From: Monocercomonoides exilis | Lineage: Eukaryota > Preaxostyla > Oxymonadida > Polymastigidae | DNA length: 64,000 nt | Assembly: GCA_001643675.2 (NCBI GenBank) | Contig: LSRY02000020.1 | Coordinates: 1,357,501 to 1,421,500 of the forward strand | Direction of reading: 5' to 3' | In this document: in pieces, positions 35,810-47,600 of the stretch | How the letters are laid out: each line of letters starts with the position of its first letter | Position numbering within the stretch: the stretch's first letter is position 1 | Notes under the pieces: generated by a model | What the model was told of the DNA's origin: nothing | The model's database searches: none | The model's input: only the letters and a program-made list of their open reading frames with translations | Made by a program: the position numbers and the translations under genes

Positions 35810-38800
35810 ATGGTTGATTGGGATTCAATTTTTGCGCAAATTGCAAGATGGACCCTTGCAAAAAAATGCCATCTTGTTCGCCGTCCTTCCGATTCAACAA
35901 GAGAAGATGTTTTTGATGTAATTATTATTGGTGGGAGCTTTTCTGGTCTATGTTCAGCTGCAATTTTAGCACAGTTTGGCCTTCATGTTTGCGTTGTTGA
36001 AAGAAATGAAACACTTGGAGGATCACTTGGCAAGGTATTGTTTATTAAAAAGTTTTTATTTGAAAACATTTGCTTTGTGAATGTTACAAATATGTAATTT
36101 GCATCTTTATTGCAGTTTGAGAGAAATGTTCCAGTTGGAACCGGAGAAAAGACAGACGATCTATTCTTTTGCTTTGATCATTCTCCTGTCCCGCTTGAAG
36201 AAAGCGAGTTGCTGAAATTTCTTGATCAAATAAAAACAGAAATTGTTGATCCAGTGCTTTTTAAACCGAAAAATCAAATGTTGGTTTCATACGCTGATAA
36301 CGAATCGTTGAAGCTTGGAGATGATATTGAAGGAAATTTGTTACTCCAGTTTCCTTTAATCCAATCTCAACTTCAATTGTTTTTTAAAGAAATGAAAAAT
36401 TCTTTATCCGTGTGGAATGCTTTTGTGCAGTATGCATTTGAGTAAATTTTTGGATAACTTCTCGAATCTGTATATTTATTATTATTATTTTTTTAATGAA
36501 AAATACAGATCAACAGTGTTGTTTGGATTTAAGATTTTCACTGCTCTTTCAGATGGAATTCCTGCAAATCCAAAAATGATACCAATTCGAGTTTTAAAGC
36601 ATTGGATGGTTTGAATGGAGTTGATGAAAGAGGATAGAAAATAAATAATTTCTTTGTTATAGCTTTTGCATTTCTATTTGTTTCATTAATTTTCATAAAA
36701 CTTTTTATTGAATGAATGAGCACAATTTATATCAACATTTATTTCTTATTTCATATTTCATATTTTTCCATGCAGCTTCCTTGGGAAGAAATGCTGAGAC
36801 ATTATTTTCCACTGAAAGCTGATGACTCTTCCGAAATTGCAAAGCAAAAGGAAGATGCAATAAATGTGTGCAATTATTTTTATCATTAATTCCTTTAAAA
36901 TTTTCGATAAAAAACACTTTTCCCTTGAAACTTCTGAATGCATTGCAATTATGCAATTATTCCACAAAATTAATATTTATTTCATCCAATTTTCTATCTA
37001 TCAATCTTTCTTTCTTTATGAATAAATAATTATTCAAATTAAAGTTCCTGTCTTCTTTTCCAAGTCTCCATTTCCAAACCTCTCCCTCACTTCTTTCAGC
37101 ATTGCAAGGGATGCTCTTCTTGGAAGGATGGATGAAGCAGTTTTACACTTCCAGATTTGGCATCTCTCTTATTTTGGATCGACTAGCCACACTGGTGAGA
37201 GTATGCACTCCAGGCAAAAGTGGAGAAAATTCCAGTGAATTTGAAAGCAACACCGAAAACACAAAAAACGAGAAAGAAGAAAAATTTGATGATAAAAAGG
37301 AAGAAGCTTCGATTCCTCCAAGCTGCTCATCACCTTTCGCATCGGCATCGACAACGAACCAAATATTCGTCTGCTGCGAAGCCAAAAAGATTACTCTTTT
37401 GCCGGCAGACGAGTCCAGGCCAACTGGAGAGAAAAGGGCGATGCGTGTTGAGTGTGTGATGAGGAAGAAGAAAGACCGAATGAAGAAGGAGTCAGAAAGG
37501 AGAGACAGAGCAGAGTGTTTGAATGAGTCTTGTGCGAGGGACAATACTGGGGCAAGTATTAGAGAAGAAGAGAAAACAGAAGATGAATCAGAAGAGCGCA
37601 GAATTTTGTCGAGTTCGTTTGTGATCAGCGCAGTATCACTGCCACAAATGGTGCAACTTGTGGGTGAAGACAACTTCACTCAGAAGTATCTTCGAAGATG
37701 GGGCTGGAAAGCAGAGGATTATCCTCCGCCTTCAGATGTCGTTTCTGCTCCTTTCCCTCCTTCGTCTGCACCGTGCTTCTTGTTTATGGTGGCGAAGTCA
37801 AAGTTTGTGGAAATTTGACAATGAAATTAAAAATGGAGAATTGTTGAAATGTTATGAATGCAATCTTTTTAGCTTTTAATGTTAATGAAAATGCATCTTT
37901 ATTTCCATATTTCTATTAATTTTCAACTTCTTGTTAATCTTTTGTTGTACTGTTATTAACTTTATTTTTTTAAAAAAATAATCATAAATTCTTCATTCAT
38001 TTCTTCGTTACATTGCAACTGTTCATTTACTATCATCAACAAAACATTCTCATCTTTCACATCCTTCTCCATTCGCTTCATTTCCCCCCAGACGATTTGT
38101 TGCCTCTGCCCTTTCATCACACAGCAGCCGTCTTTTCATTGTGAACAGCGACAGAAAGACTTGGATGACTCAGAATCTTTCACTCATCAGAATAACATGC
38201 CCTGAGCTGGCTGAAGAACAGGCACCGGATCCAATTGAAAAGGAGAGAGAAAGAGGAAGAGATGAAGGAGATGAAGAAAGAAATGAAAAAGAAGTTAAAA
38301 CAGAGGAAGAAGAAGAAGAAGAAGATTCTCCTGTTACTTTGGTTGCAACATTCCCATATCCCGAAGGTTTTAAAAAATAAAATATTAATTTTTTGTCTAT
38401 GCTTTCTAATTGATGATTTTTATTTGTTTATTTCTTTTCACTGTTATTTATTCAAATGTTCTGCAAAATAGTTCGCTGGACTTTACTTGCACCGCCATCA
38501 ACAGATGAAGATAATTCTGAGACTGCTTCTATGTCATCTTCATCATTATCATCTTCTTCTTCTTCTCGTCCTTCTTCGTATGTCTCAATGAAACAAAAGA
38601 TGATTGAAGATGCGTTGACTGTTCTGGATAAGCTGATACCAAATTTCAGAAGCAACATTACTTTCGTTGAAGGTGCAACTGCTGCAACAATAAGAAAGTG
38701 TGGCTATTTTTTTTAAATATTTCGCTTTTTCAATGGAAATCTCTTTGTTTTAAATTTATCTTTGATTTTTGTGAAACATTTGTGGTATTTATACCACTTC

Positions 38801-39564
38801 TGTTATCCATACTTCTTGATTTCAACAAAAAAATTTTTAAATCTCACAAAAAAAAATAATTTTTCTATCTTTCTTTTTCATTTTTTCAAAGATACACGCA
38901 ATCTCCTTCGGGGAGCCACATTGGCTTTCGTACCATCCCTGCATGCTCTGCTGTATTTCGAGCTCCGATTGAAACTCCAATCAGTGGGTTGCTTTGTATT
39001 GGAAATTGGACACAGGTGTGCTTGTGGTGGAAAAGGGCAAAATTCAAAGGTGAAAAGTACATTTTGATTACAACTTTGCGTTGTATTTTTTTATAAGAAA
39101 AGAAATAAATTGTTTCGTTTTCTCTTCCATTTCATTTTGTTTTCATTTCTTTTTTTTCTTTTCTTATTATTCATATTTCTACTTCATTCAAATTATTACA
39201 ATTTTCATGTGAATTTGATTTGCTTTGGAACTATTTCCCTTTATTTTGGCAACAGCCTGGCGGAGGCACTGGCCCTAGTGCTCTTTCTTCGCTTTTATCA
39301 GCTGTGTCAATATTCCACTCATTTTCTCGGATTATTCCTCTTCCTCCGCTCATAAGCAGTGCGTCTCCGTTGGATTCGTTACGGCTGCCCCCTCTTCTGC
39401 CTTCAGCTTCAACAAGAACTGCTTTGCATTCTGTTCAGTACTCCTATCAGCCTCCTCCACTTGTCAGGGCTTTTTTGCTGTCACAAAAATCCAATCAGAA
39501 AAAAGAGGCAAAGAAAAATGTTTCAAATACAATTTCGACTCTAATTAAGAAAGTTATTTTGTGA
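35810..39564 (+). CDS. FAD-dependent oxidoreductase of the CrtI / retinol saturase type, nine exons
   Basis: This family uses FAD to desaturate, saturate or isomerise polyene lipids; the substrate here cannot be told. My exons are 35810-36034, 36116-36429, 36509-36608, 36776-36865, 37045-37802, 38092-38366, 38472-38697, 38892-39015 and 39256-39564. Introns are GT-AG, 79-289 bases, and the sum is 807 codons with every phase fitting (806 residues). A Rossmann motif IIIGGSFSGL lies at residues 38-47; the usual second Gly of GxGxxG is Ser. The ribose-binding Glu (VVER) and a GG doublet follow. The C-terminus has TPISGLLCIGNWTQ joined across intron 8 to PGGGTGPSALSS, the family's closing FAD-binding motif. 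The protein is longer than usual (about 500-610) because of a Lys/Glu-rich insert in exon 5, an acidic stretch in exon 6 and a Ser-rich run in exon 7. The acceptor of exon 5 is the least certain junction. Confidence 0.72.
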
Positions 39565-40464
39565 TTTGAGACTTTATTATTATGCTAATTATAATTATTT
39601 GTGTTTAATTGCTTTTGATTTTATTCTGAAAAATTGTGACCAATTCATGGCTATATATCATTGGGAAGTTTGCTTGTATTTTCAAAAATAAAGGAGGAAT
39701 GCAAACAGCCATGTCGCTATTTTTAATTGCAGATTTTTGTCTGCTTTGTTTAATTTTTGAGTTCTCTCAAATGCACCAAATAGTAATTTTGCTTATTGTG
39801 AATGTATCTGTTGATTACATTCAGAAATTTTATTTTATTTTTTTTTTTCTTTGCGCTTCACCGCTATTTTTTAAAATTGTAAAGATTGATTATTTTTTTC
39901 TTCTTAATTTGACAATGTTTCATAGCCATATATTTAATGGAAAGTTTATTATCACAATCAAAAGAAAAGAACTACGAATTATGTCGTTTGATTATTAATT
40001 TTTGTAAAATTTCTTGTGAAACGTTCTTGCTTAAAATTTTTGATTACAAAAAAAAAAAAAAAAAGAAAGATAGAAAGAATAAAGAAAGAAAAGAAAATCA
40101 TTTTAAAAAATAAACCTGTGACACCTCTACAATATAATTTTGTTTTAATGAACATTGCTATCAGTTTTTTTCTGAAGTGTTTGCCTTTCTTTCATCTTGA
40201 AGTTGAACTTCATGGCTTTCGAATCCGAAAATCAAAATGCCTAACTCAACGACCAATATGACACTTTTTATGCCTTCAAAATTATTGAGAACATAACGAA
40301 GTTTATGACACAAATATTTAAATTTAGCACAAATTGTTTTTTCAAAACATGTCAATAAAGAAATGCGAGAATTGTTCGCAATTTGTTAAATTTCCCTAAA
40401 GAAGTGAAAAATGCTTCAGAATTGTTTAACAAATTTCGCTTTGAGTGAATAATAATTAAAACAT
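39565..40464. other. AT-rich intergenic region, no supported gene
   Basis: This lies between the 3' ends of the FAD oxidoreductase and uS2 genes, which are convergent. It contains a run of about 17 A near 40048 and an open frame at 39636-39998 that lacks an ATG start and encodes only Phe/Ile-rich sequence expected from AT-rich DNA. I see no RNA gene. Confidence 0.6.
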
Positions 40465-41334
40465 TTAAGCCCATGTTGGACCATCCCATCCAGCAGCACC
40501 AGCAGCTGGAGCATCACCTGCAACATCAGCCCAGCTCTGTCCAGCAGCTTCAGTTGAAGCTGGAGCCCAAGAAGCAGCTGAAGCCTCTTTCTCAACTGCC
40601 TGGATTGCCTTCTGTTCCTCTTCTGGAATTTCTTCCTTCCTTCTGTCGTGAGCACCTTCTGCGACGGCTGGTGCCTCTTCCTCGATTTCATCAGCATCTT
40701 CTTCTTCCTTCTTTCTATCAACTGTCTCTCTGTAGAAGAAGAGATCGGGCATCACATCCCAGTGCTTTTTGTATGAAAGGGTTCCACGGATGCGAAGAAC
40801 TTCACGTGCAAGCAACCAGTAGATGATACCAATTTGCTTGATTCCCTTGTTGTTTGCTGGGATTGCAACATCGATGAAGCGCAATGGAGAATCAGAATCG
40901 CAAATTGCAATAACAGGGATGTTCACATAAGAAGATTCGATGATTGGTTGGTGATCTGTGATTGGGTCTGTGACAACCAACAGACGGGGTTCGATAAATC
41001 TTTTTTGGATCTGGTTGGTGAATGTACCTGGTGTGTATCTGGTGGCGAGAGCTGTGCATCCTGTGTATTTAGCGAATTTAAGAACAGCACGTTGACCATA
41101 GTTTCTGCCAGAAACAACGCAGACATCAGCTGGGTTCTCAATTCCGCAAATGATGCGAGCAGCAAGACGGATCTTTTCCATTGTCATTTTTGGGTTGAAG
41201 ATATGAACACCCTCTGGGCTACGGGCGTACACATATGGAGTCATGTGTGTTGTAATTTTCTTGCATCCAATGTGTGCTTGGCACGCAAGAAGCATACGAA
41301 CATCTTCTTCTTCAGGGGTGATTTTTGTTGTCAT
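40465..41334 (-). CDS. RPSA: 40S ribosomal protein SA (uS2)
   Basis: A structural protein of the small ribosomal subunit, needed for 40S assembly. The single exon encodes 289 residues and ends in TAA; animal RPSA is about 295. The uS2 core is intact: [13 protein letters not shown] near the start, then [40 protein letters not shown], the signature [38 protein letters not shown] and [20 protein letters not shown], closing with [12 protein letters not shown]. The C-terminal tail is acidic, then Ala-rich with spaced Trp motifs ([16 protein letters not shown]), like the Trp-containing acidic tail repeats of animal RPSA. The ATG at 41334 gives the expected N-terminus. It is divergent from the Pumilio gene. 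Its use of TAA as a stop argues against a code in which TAA means glutamine. Confidence 0.97.
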   Translation of the reverse strand: MTTKITPEEEDVRMLLACQAHIGCKKITTHMTPYVYARSPEGVHIFNPKMTMEKIRLAARIICGIENPADVCVVSGRNYGQRAVLKFAKYTGCTALATRYTPGTFTNQIQKRFIEPRLLVVTDPITDHQPIIESSYVNIPVIAICDSDSPLRFIDVAIPANNKGIKQIGIIYWLLAREVLRIRGTLSYKKHWDVMPDLFFYRETVDRKKEEEDADEIEEEAPAVAEGAHDRRKEEIPEEEQKAIQAVEKEASAASWAPASTEAAGQSWADVAGDAPAAGAAGWDGPTWA

Positions 41335-41690
41335 CTATTTCGGAGTTTTGCATAAAATCAAATTTCATAATACATTAAATTGAAATAAAATTTATAAAAC
41401 AATGATTAAATCAAATTCCTCTTCGAAATAATAAGCATTTATCAAACTTTCAGAAATCTTAATTCCCTAAATGCCTCTGTCCCATATTTCTCTTTGTCTC
41501 AAATAATTGTATACTAAAGGTTTGTTCCACAGAGTCTTTTACGATTTTTTTTATGCTTTTTATAAAATCTTATTTTCCTTTTTTCGAATTCATATAATTT
41601 TTCTCATAAAAATATTTTTTACGCCCTTGGTAACTGATCGACAGTTATTTGAGATCTTCCGGACAATATTTTATTGGGGCACAAAAAGTT
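41335..41690. promoter_or_regulatory. shared upstream region of uS2 and Pumilio genes
   Basis: 356 AT-rich bases between two divergent start codons, with oligo-T runs on the + strand near 41545-41620. I can define no specific element. Confidence 0.45.
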
Positions 41691-44600
41691 ATGACAGAAA
41701 TCGCTCAGTCAGATGTGAAGTTTAATTCACCAACTATTTCTGCATCGGCTTCAATTACTTCCGTGCAATCTCCGTCAATTATGCAGTTTTCTCAAAACCA
41801 AACAACTCAGGCTCTTTTTCAATCACTCCCCGGAACTCCATCTGTAGGTTCAGTTACAACTCAACAACCTTCATTTTTTTCACCGAATGCTCCTTCTAAT
41901 CTCGTCGCTCTTGTCTATCCATCTCCATCAATTGATCCAAATACATCTCCATCTTCAAGTTCACTATTTGTCCCATCTTCTCAAGCCCCTCAATTTCAAA
42001 GTGCAGCCGGAATATACACATCCCCATCGGGAATTCAATCTCTTTCTCTGCCTTTCTCGATTCAGCAAATCACACAGGCTGCGTCTACCAATCAGGCCAC
42101 AACAATATTAAATCAATATGCCACTTCACCTTCACTAACATTTTCTCCGCTTTTTCAGCAGAATATGGATGCTTCAAGTGACAATAAGTCCCCATCTGCA
42201 TTTTCTTATCCTATCATTTCATCAACAAATTCAATTAATCAAGGAGATGGCTTGAATAATCAATCTTTGATTTCTCCGCAAATGCAAAATATTCAGCAAT
42301 CATCTTTGCAGCTTCCAGTTGATTTAACATCAACAACAAATTTGTCGTCGCCCATGACTTCTTCATTAATTGCTGCACTTCCGCAACCCCAGCAAATTGC
42401 AGATTCAAAGATTGAAGACTACGCAGCTTGTCTAAATAAGCTCTTTCCGCAGCAGCTGTCGACAGCGCAAGGAACCGTTACTGCCAACAGCATGTCTCCA
42501 GCGACGCTGGCATTCACGTCTAGTCAGCCTTCAATGGGAACCTCTCAGCTTCTCCCGCTTTCATCTGCTGCTTATCCGGGATTCTCTTCGCCTTCTGGAT
42601 TGTCTTTCTGCCCAGGCGTCCCATCACTTCAGATACCTTATCCTATGACTTTCCCGCTTCCTCTGCCTCAATCACCATTTGCTGGCGATACTGATATTTC
42701 ATCTCCTTCTTCTTCTTCTTCAACAAATAAGCAGTCTTCATTAGATTCTGCAAACACCTCAAGAGAACAAGGTCAACATCAGCAACAAGATCAACTGCCC
42801 GAAAGTGCTTCTAATTTACAGGATTCTCAAACATCATCATCATCATCTTCTTCTTCTTCTTCATTTTCGTCTTCTCCTTCGATTTCTGCTGTGTCTTCGT
42901 CGTCTCCTTCACCTTCTCCCCTCTCTCGCTCTTCAACAGACCAGATACAGACAGAAAAAGCAGAAGGCGCTGTATATGCAGACACCTCCACTTCACAGTC
43001 ATCATCATCATCTTCTTCTTCTTCGGATCCTTCCTCTTCAGGAACTTCTTCTTCTTCAGGAACTTCTTCTTCCTCTTCTTCTGATGACGATGCCACTACA
43101 AAATCATCAGCCTCTTCTTCTTCTTCTAACTCTTCCAATGATCATCCAACAAGCACACAGAAATCTTCCCTTTCTGCCTCAACAACACCGTTTGTGCCTG
43201 GACGCTTCAGCGAAGATGCAACATCTGCCTCTTTCTCCAACAATTCTGTTGAGTCTAAGCGATTAAATGCTCTTTTCTGTGCCTTTCCCAATTTATCTTC
43301 TTCTGATTCTGATCCTTCTACTGCTTCTTCTGCTGTTGCTTCTTTGTCTTTTTCTTCTTCTCCTCCAACTTCTTCTTCTTCTTCTTCTTCTTCTTCCACT
43401 TCTAAAGCTAATACAAAATCTAATGCTCCTTCTGATAATATTCCAGCCTCAGCCTTCCCTCTTCCCCTGCCAGATGGTTTTAATCAAAGCCAAAGCAATT
43501 TCACAGCAAAGTTCACTCAAACTTCTTCTCTCAATGAAGATTCTTCTGCTTCCTCCTCTTCCTCCTCTTCCTCCTCTTCTTCTTCTACCTCTGCTGGTAC
43601 CACTCTTCCTGCATCATCAACTACTTCTTCATCTGCTCCTTCTGTTCCTTCTGTTCCTTCTGCCTCTTCTTCAATGCCACGTGAAAAATTGCTGTCTCTG
43701 TTGATGTCTGATGACGAGGCTGTTGTCAGAAGGGCTCATTTGATCTTTGCCACCTCTGAACAAGGAAAGATTATGCACCCCTCAGAATTTGCTATGAATT
43801 CTGCTTCAAATCCTTCTTCTTCATCTTCATCTTCTAATTCTTCCTCTAATCCTTCTTCTTCTTCTTCTTCTTCTTCTTCTTCTTCTTCTTCTTCATTTCC
43901 ATCTGACATGCCATTTCCAGCCACCAATGAAGAGCCATCGATGTATTCTAAGAGTAGCAATGCGACTTCACAGGAGAATTCATCACTGCCTCAGAACATC
44001 ACACAATATGCCATGCAAAAGCAAGCTATTTCAACAGACGCGAATTCAGATAGGAAATTTATGTTTCAAGAAAAAGAAGAAGCATTTTCAACAGCTAATG
44101 ATAAAGACAATGAATTTCATTACAGTCGTGTTAATGAGCATGAATGTATGATGATTGAAGAAAAAAGAGAGAATGGGCACATGAGTACAAGAGTTGCTTC
44201 TTCTTCTTCTTCTTCCAGAGGTGATAAGAAACCAGAGCCGCTTCGTCCGAACTTCCACATTGAGCCAACGAAAGAGCTGATTGACTACTTTCTGTGTGAA
44301 ACAAAAGGACATTATGTTGAGCTGATGAAGCGATACACGTCGAATTACTTGTTCCAGAAAGTGATTGAAAAGGGGGATGTGAATCAACATGTGGCTATTC
44401 TGAAGGAAGTGGGGTTGTTTTTGAGTCAGTTGGCATGTGATTTTTTAGGGACGAGGTGTGTTCAGAGGCTGGTGGAGGCTGTGAAGGATAAGGAATGCCT
44501 GGTGGAGCTATTTATGTTTGGGCTGTCGAGAGGGAAGAGCGAGGAGAAGGAGGAAGGAGAGGAAGGAGGAGGAGAAGAAGGGGATTCTTGTGCTGATAAT

Positions 44601-47600
44601 AAGGAAGAAGGTAAAGAGACAAAAGGAGAAGAGGATGGGGAAAGCATAGATAGTGCTGATGATGATGAAAGGGGTGGTTATATCAAAGATATGAATGAAG
44701 GATTCAAATTCAGTTTGGAAGAGAAAGAAAGAGGAGAAAGTGCAGATAAAACAAAAGATGCTTTAAATGCTATGAAAAAGAAAGGCAAAGGAAAAAATAG
44801 CTCATCCAAAGACCAAACAGTTGATATGGCAGCAGAAGAAGAAACAAAGGAAATACTCAAAGAGTGGAGAAAAGCTCTGTTTGATAGTGAAGATAGCACA
44901 AAAAGCTCAGATCGCAAATACTCAACTTATTTATCAATTCAATCATCATCGTCCTCCTCTTCCTCTTCCTCTTCCTCTTCCTCTTTCTTTTCCTTCTCAT
45001 CCCCTTACCCATCCCCCTTCCCTTCTCTCCTGAGCCTCATCTGCGACCAGCAGTCCTGCCACGTGGTGAAGAAAGTGCTCTTCTACTTCCCTGTCCGCCA
45101 GACAACCTGCATCACCCGCGCTGTGCTGCACAACCTGCCCGCCATTGTTGCCTCGCGCCACGGCTGCACCGTCCTCCAGCGCTGCCTCGAGTTTGCTGTG
45201 CCTTCGCATCAGAACAGGCTGTTCAACTACATCGCCACCAGCTGTGTGGACATGGCACGTTCACCTTTTGGGAACTATGTGCTGCAGGCGGTGCTGTCGC
45301 AGGAGTGGTGTCTGAACGGCCAGTCGTTCCATCTGCTGAGGAGGCAGATTGTGGAGACGCTCGCATCCCATCTGAAGCACCTGGCGACGGACAAGTGTGG
45401 GTCGAATGTGATTGAGAAGTTCATCAGCATCAAGCCGCTCTCGAAGCAGTGGGCAGATGCGAGGAATGTGCTGCTGGAGACGCTTGTGGAGTCGCCTGAC
45501 CTGCTCTTTATCACACGCGACCGGTTTGGCAACTATGTTGTGCAGGCTGCGTTGAACACCAGCACACCTGTACAGAGGATGCGGCTGATAGAAAGGATAC
45601 GGCCGAGCCTGCCAGCGCTGAAGAGCACGACATTCTATTACAAGCTGGCGTCGTTGATGTTAGATCCACATGCGAACGGGGCAGGAGGGAGTAGCGGGAT
45701 GGGGGAGTATCTGAATGCGACGGTGAATACGAATATGAATATGAGTGTGAATGCTAATGCTGGTTCTGGTGCTGGTGCTACTTCTAATGCTATTTCAAAT
45801 TCTAATATGAATATGAATACGAATACAAGTGTAACTTCTGGTATCAATGCCAATGTGAATGTAAATGCTCCTATTAATCCAAGTTTAACTTCTGGTATGA
45901 ACTCTGCAATGACATCTGGTATGAATCCTGGCTTAACTCTGAGTGTGAATGTGAATACAAACACAAACACAAATATGAATGCTAATTCCAATATCAATTC
46001 CAATGGAAGTGTCAGTGGAGATTCAGTGAGTGGAATCAACACACCCACATCTGTCTCTTCATTCTCTTCATATGCCTCCTCTTCCACTTATTCCTCTTCT
46101 CGCAGCCACATTTCGCATCCTCAGAGAAGTTACAATAGAAATGCTGGTTCTTTGCCATATCACCAGTCAACTGCTTTGTTCCCTCCACCTCCACCTTCTT
46201 CTTCTTCTTTTTCTTCTTCTTCCTCTACCTTTTCATCTTCCTCTTCTTCTAATCCTTCTTCAAATTCTACATCTTCATCTGCTTCTTATTTTCCAGCTCA
46301 TAACTCAGTTTCTTCCACTCGAAGCTATCGTCATTCAAACCGTCGCAACACAACTTCATCTTCTCCTTCTTCTTCCCCATCACCTTCACCTTCACCTAAT
46401 TCATTTTCTACATATTCTACTATTCCGTCTTCCTCTTCTTCATCTTCTTCCTCTTCATCTTCCTCTTCTTCCTCATCATCTTCTTCTTCTAGTTATTCTC
46501 ATCCAACTTATTACTCTCAAAAATATTCTGTTGCTCATCTCAACAATCCTCCAAGATCACAACACACATTATCCCCTTCTCCTTCTTCATTTTCTACTTA
46601 TTCTACTTTTCCTTCTTCTTCTTCCTCCTCCTCTTCTTCTTCTTCAACTCCTTCTTCAACTACTACTCCTTCCTCCTCTTCCTCTTCTCCTTCTCCTTCT
46701 CCTTCTTCTACACCTTCTTCTTCTTCTTCTTCCTCTTCTTCCTCTTCTTATTTCCACACATTCCGCCAGCCCCCTCCATTGCTCGAGGCATCCACTGAAC
46801 CCAACAGCTATCGCTTCCATCCTCCTCCCAGTGCTAACCCCCCAATAAACACTCCGCTCGCACAACTCTCTTTTCCACCTCCTCTTCATCCTTCTCAAAA
46901 TCAACCACAACCTCAGCCTCAGCCTTTATCTCAATCTCTATCTCAACCTCAATCTATGCTTCAATCTCAAACACAGTCTCAATCTCAGTCTCAGTCTCAA
47001 TCTCAATCTCAGCTGCGCCCTCTTCATACCACTCTGTATCGACAAACAGCATTTCAGCCAGATCTGACACAACAACCTCAACAAATACAACAAATACCAC
47101 AAATGCAGTCAATTCAATCTCAACCTCAGCTTCAATCTCAACAACAGTCATATTTATACCCTTCCTCTCAAGAACAGCTCACTCAGCATCCACAATACCC
47201 ACAAGCACATCCCTTTTCCTTCAATCAGCACATTCCTCCTTCGCAACAGCCGTCTCAGCAGCTTCAGTACACAAAGCAGAATGAGAGGGCACAGCCTATT
47301 CAGAGCCAGCCATTGAGGTATTACAACCAGAATACAAGTTTTGCTTACCCTCCGCCTTCATCGCAAGCATACAGCTCAATCTATCCTAACTCATCTGCTG
47401 TGTCAGCTGCATCTGTTATTCGAACTCCTTCAACTTCATCGTCTTTCTCTTCTTATTCCTCTTCTTCCCCTTCCCCTTCCTCTTCATCATTTCCTTCTTC
47501 TGCTGCTACTACTACTACTTCTTCATTCTCTCAATCGCCTCCTCCTCTTCCTCCTCCTTTCTCATCCCCACCTCAGATCTATCCATCTTCTTCATCATTA

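Noticed and set aside
37100-37200. Alternative exon 5 start at 37100 of the FAD oxidoreductase, reading ARDALLGRMDEAVLHFQ
   Set aside because: That frame meets a stop soon after and cannot reach the later family motifs without an implausible 19-base intron; the acceptor at 37044 keeps the frame open.
39636-39998. 120-codon hydrophobic frame between the FAD oxidoreductase and uS2
   Set aside because: It starts at GTG rather than ATG and its Phe/Ile/Leu content is what T-rich DNA gives by chance.
42827-43138. Minus-strand Glu/Asp-rich and other-frame Leu-rich open frames within the Pumilio gene
   Set aside because: They are complements or shifts of the TCT/TCA serine tracts.
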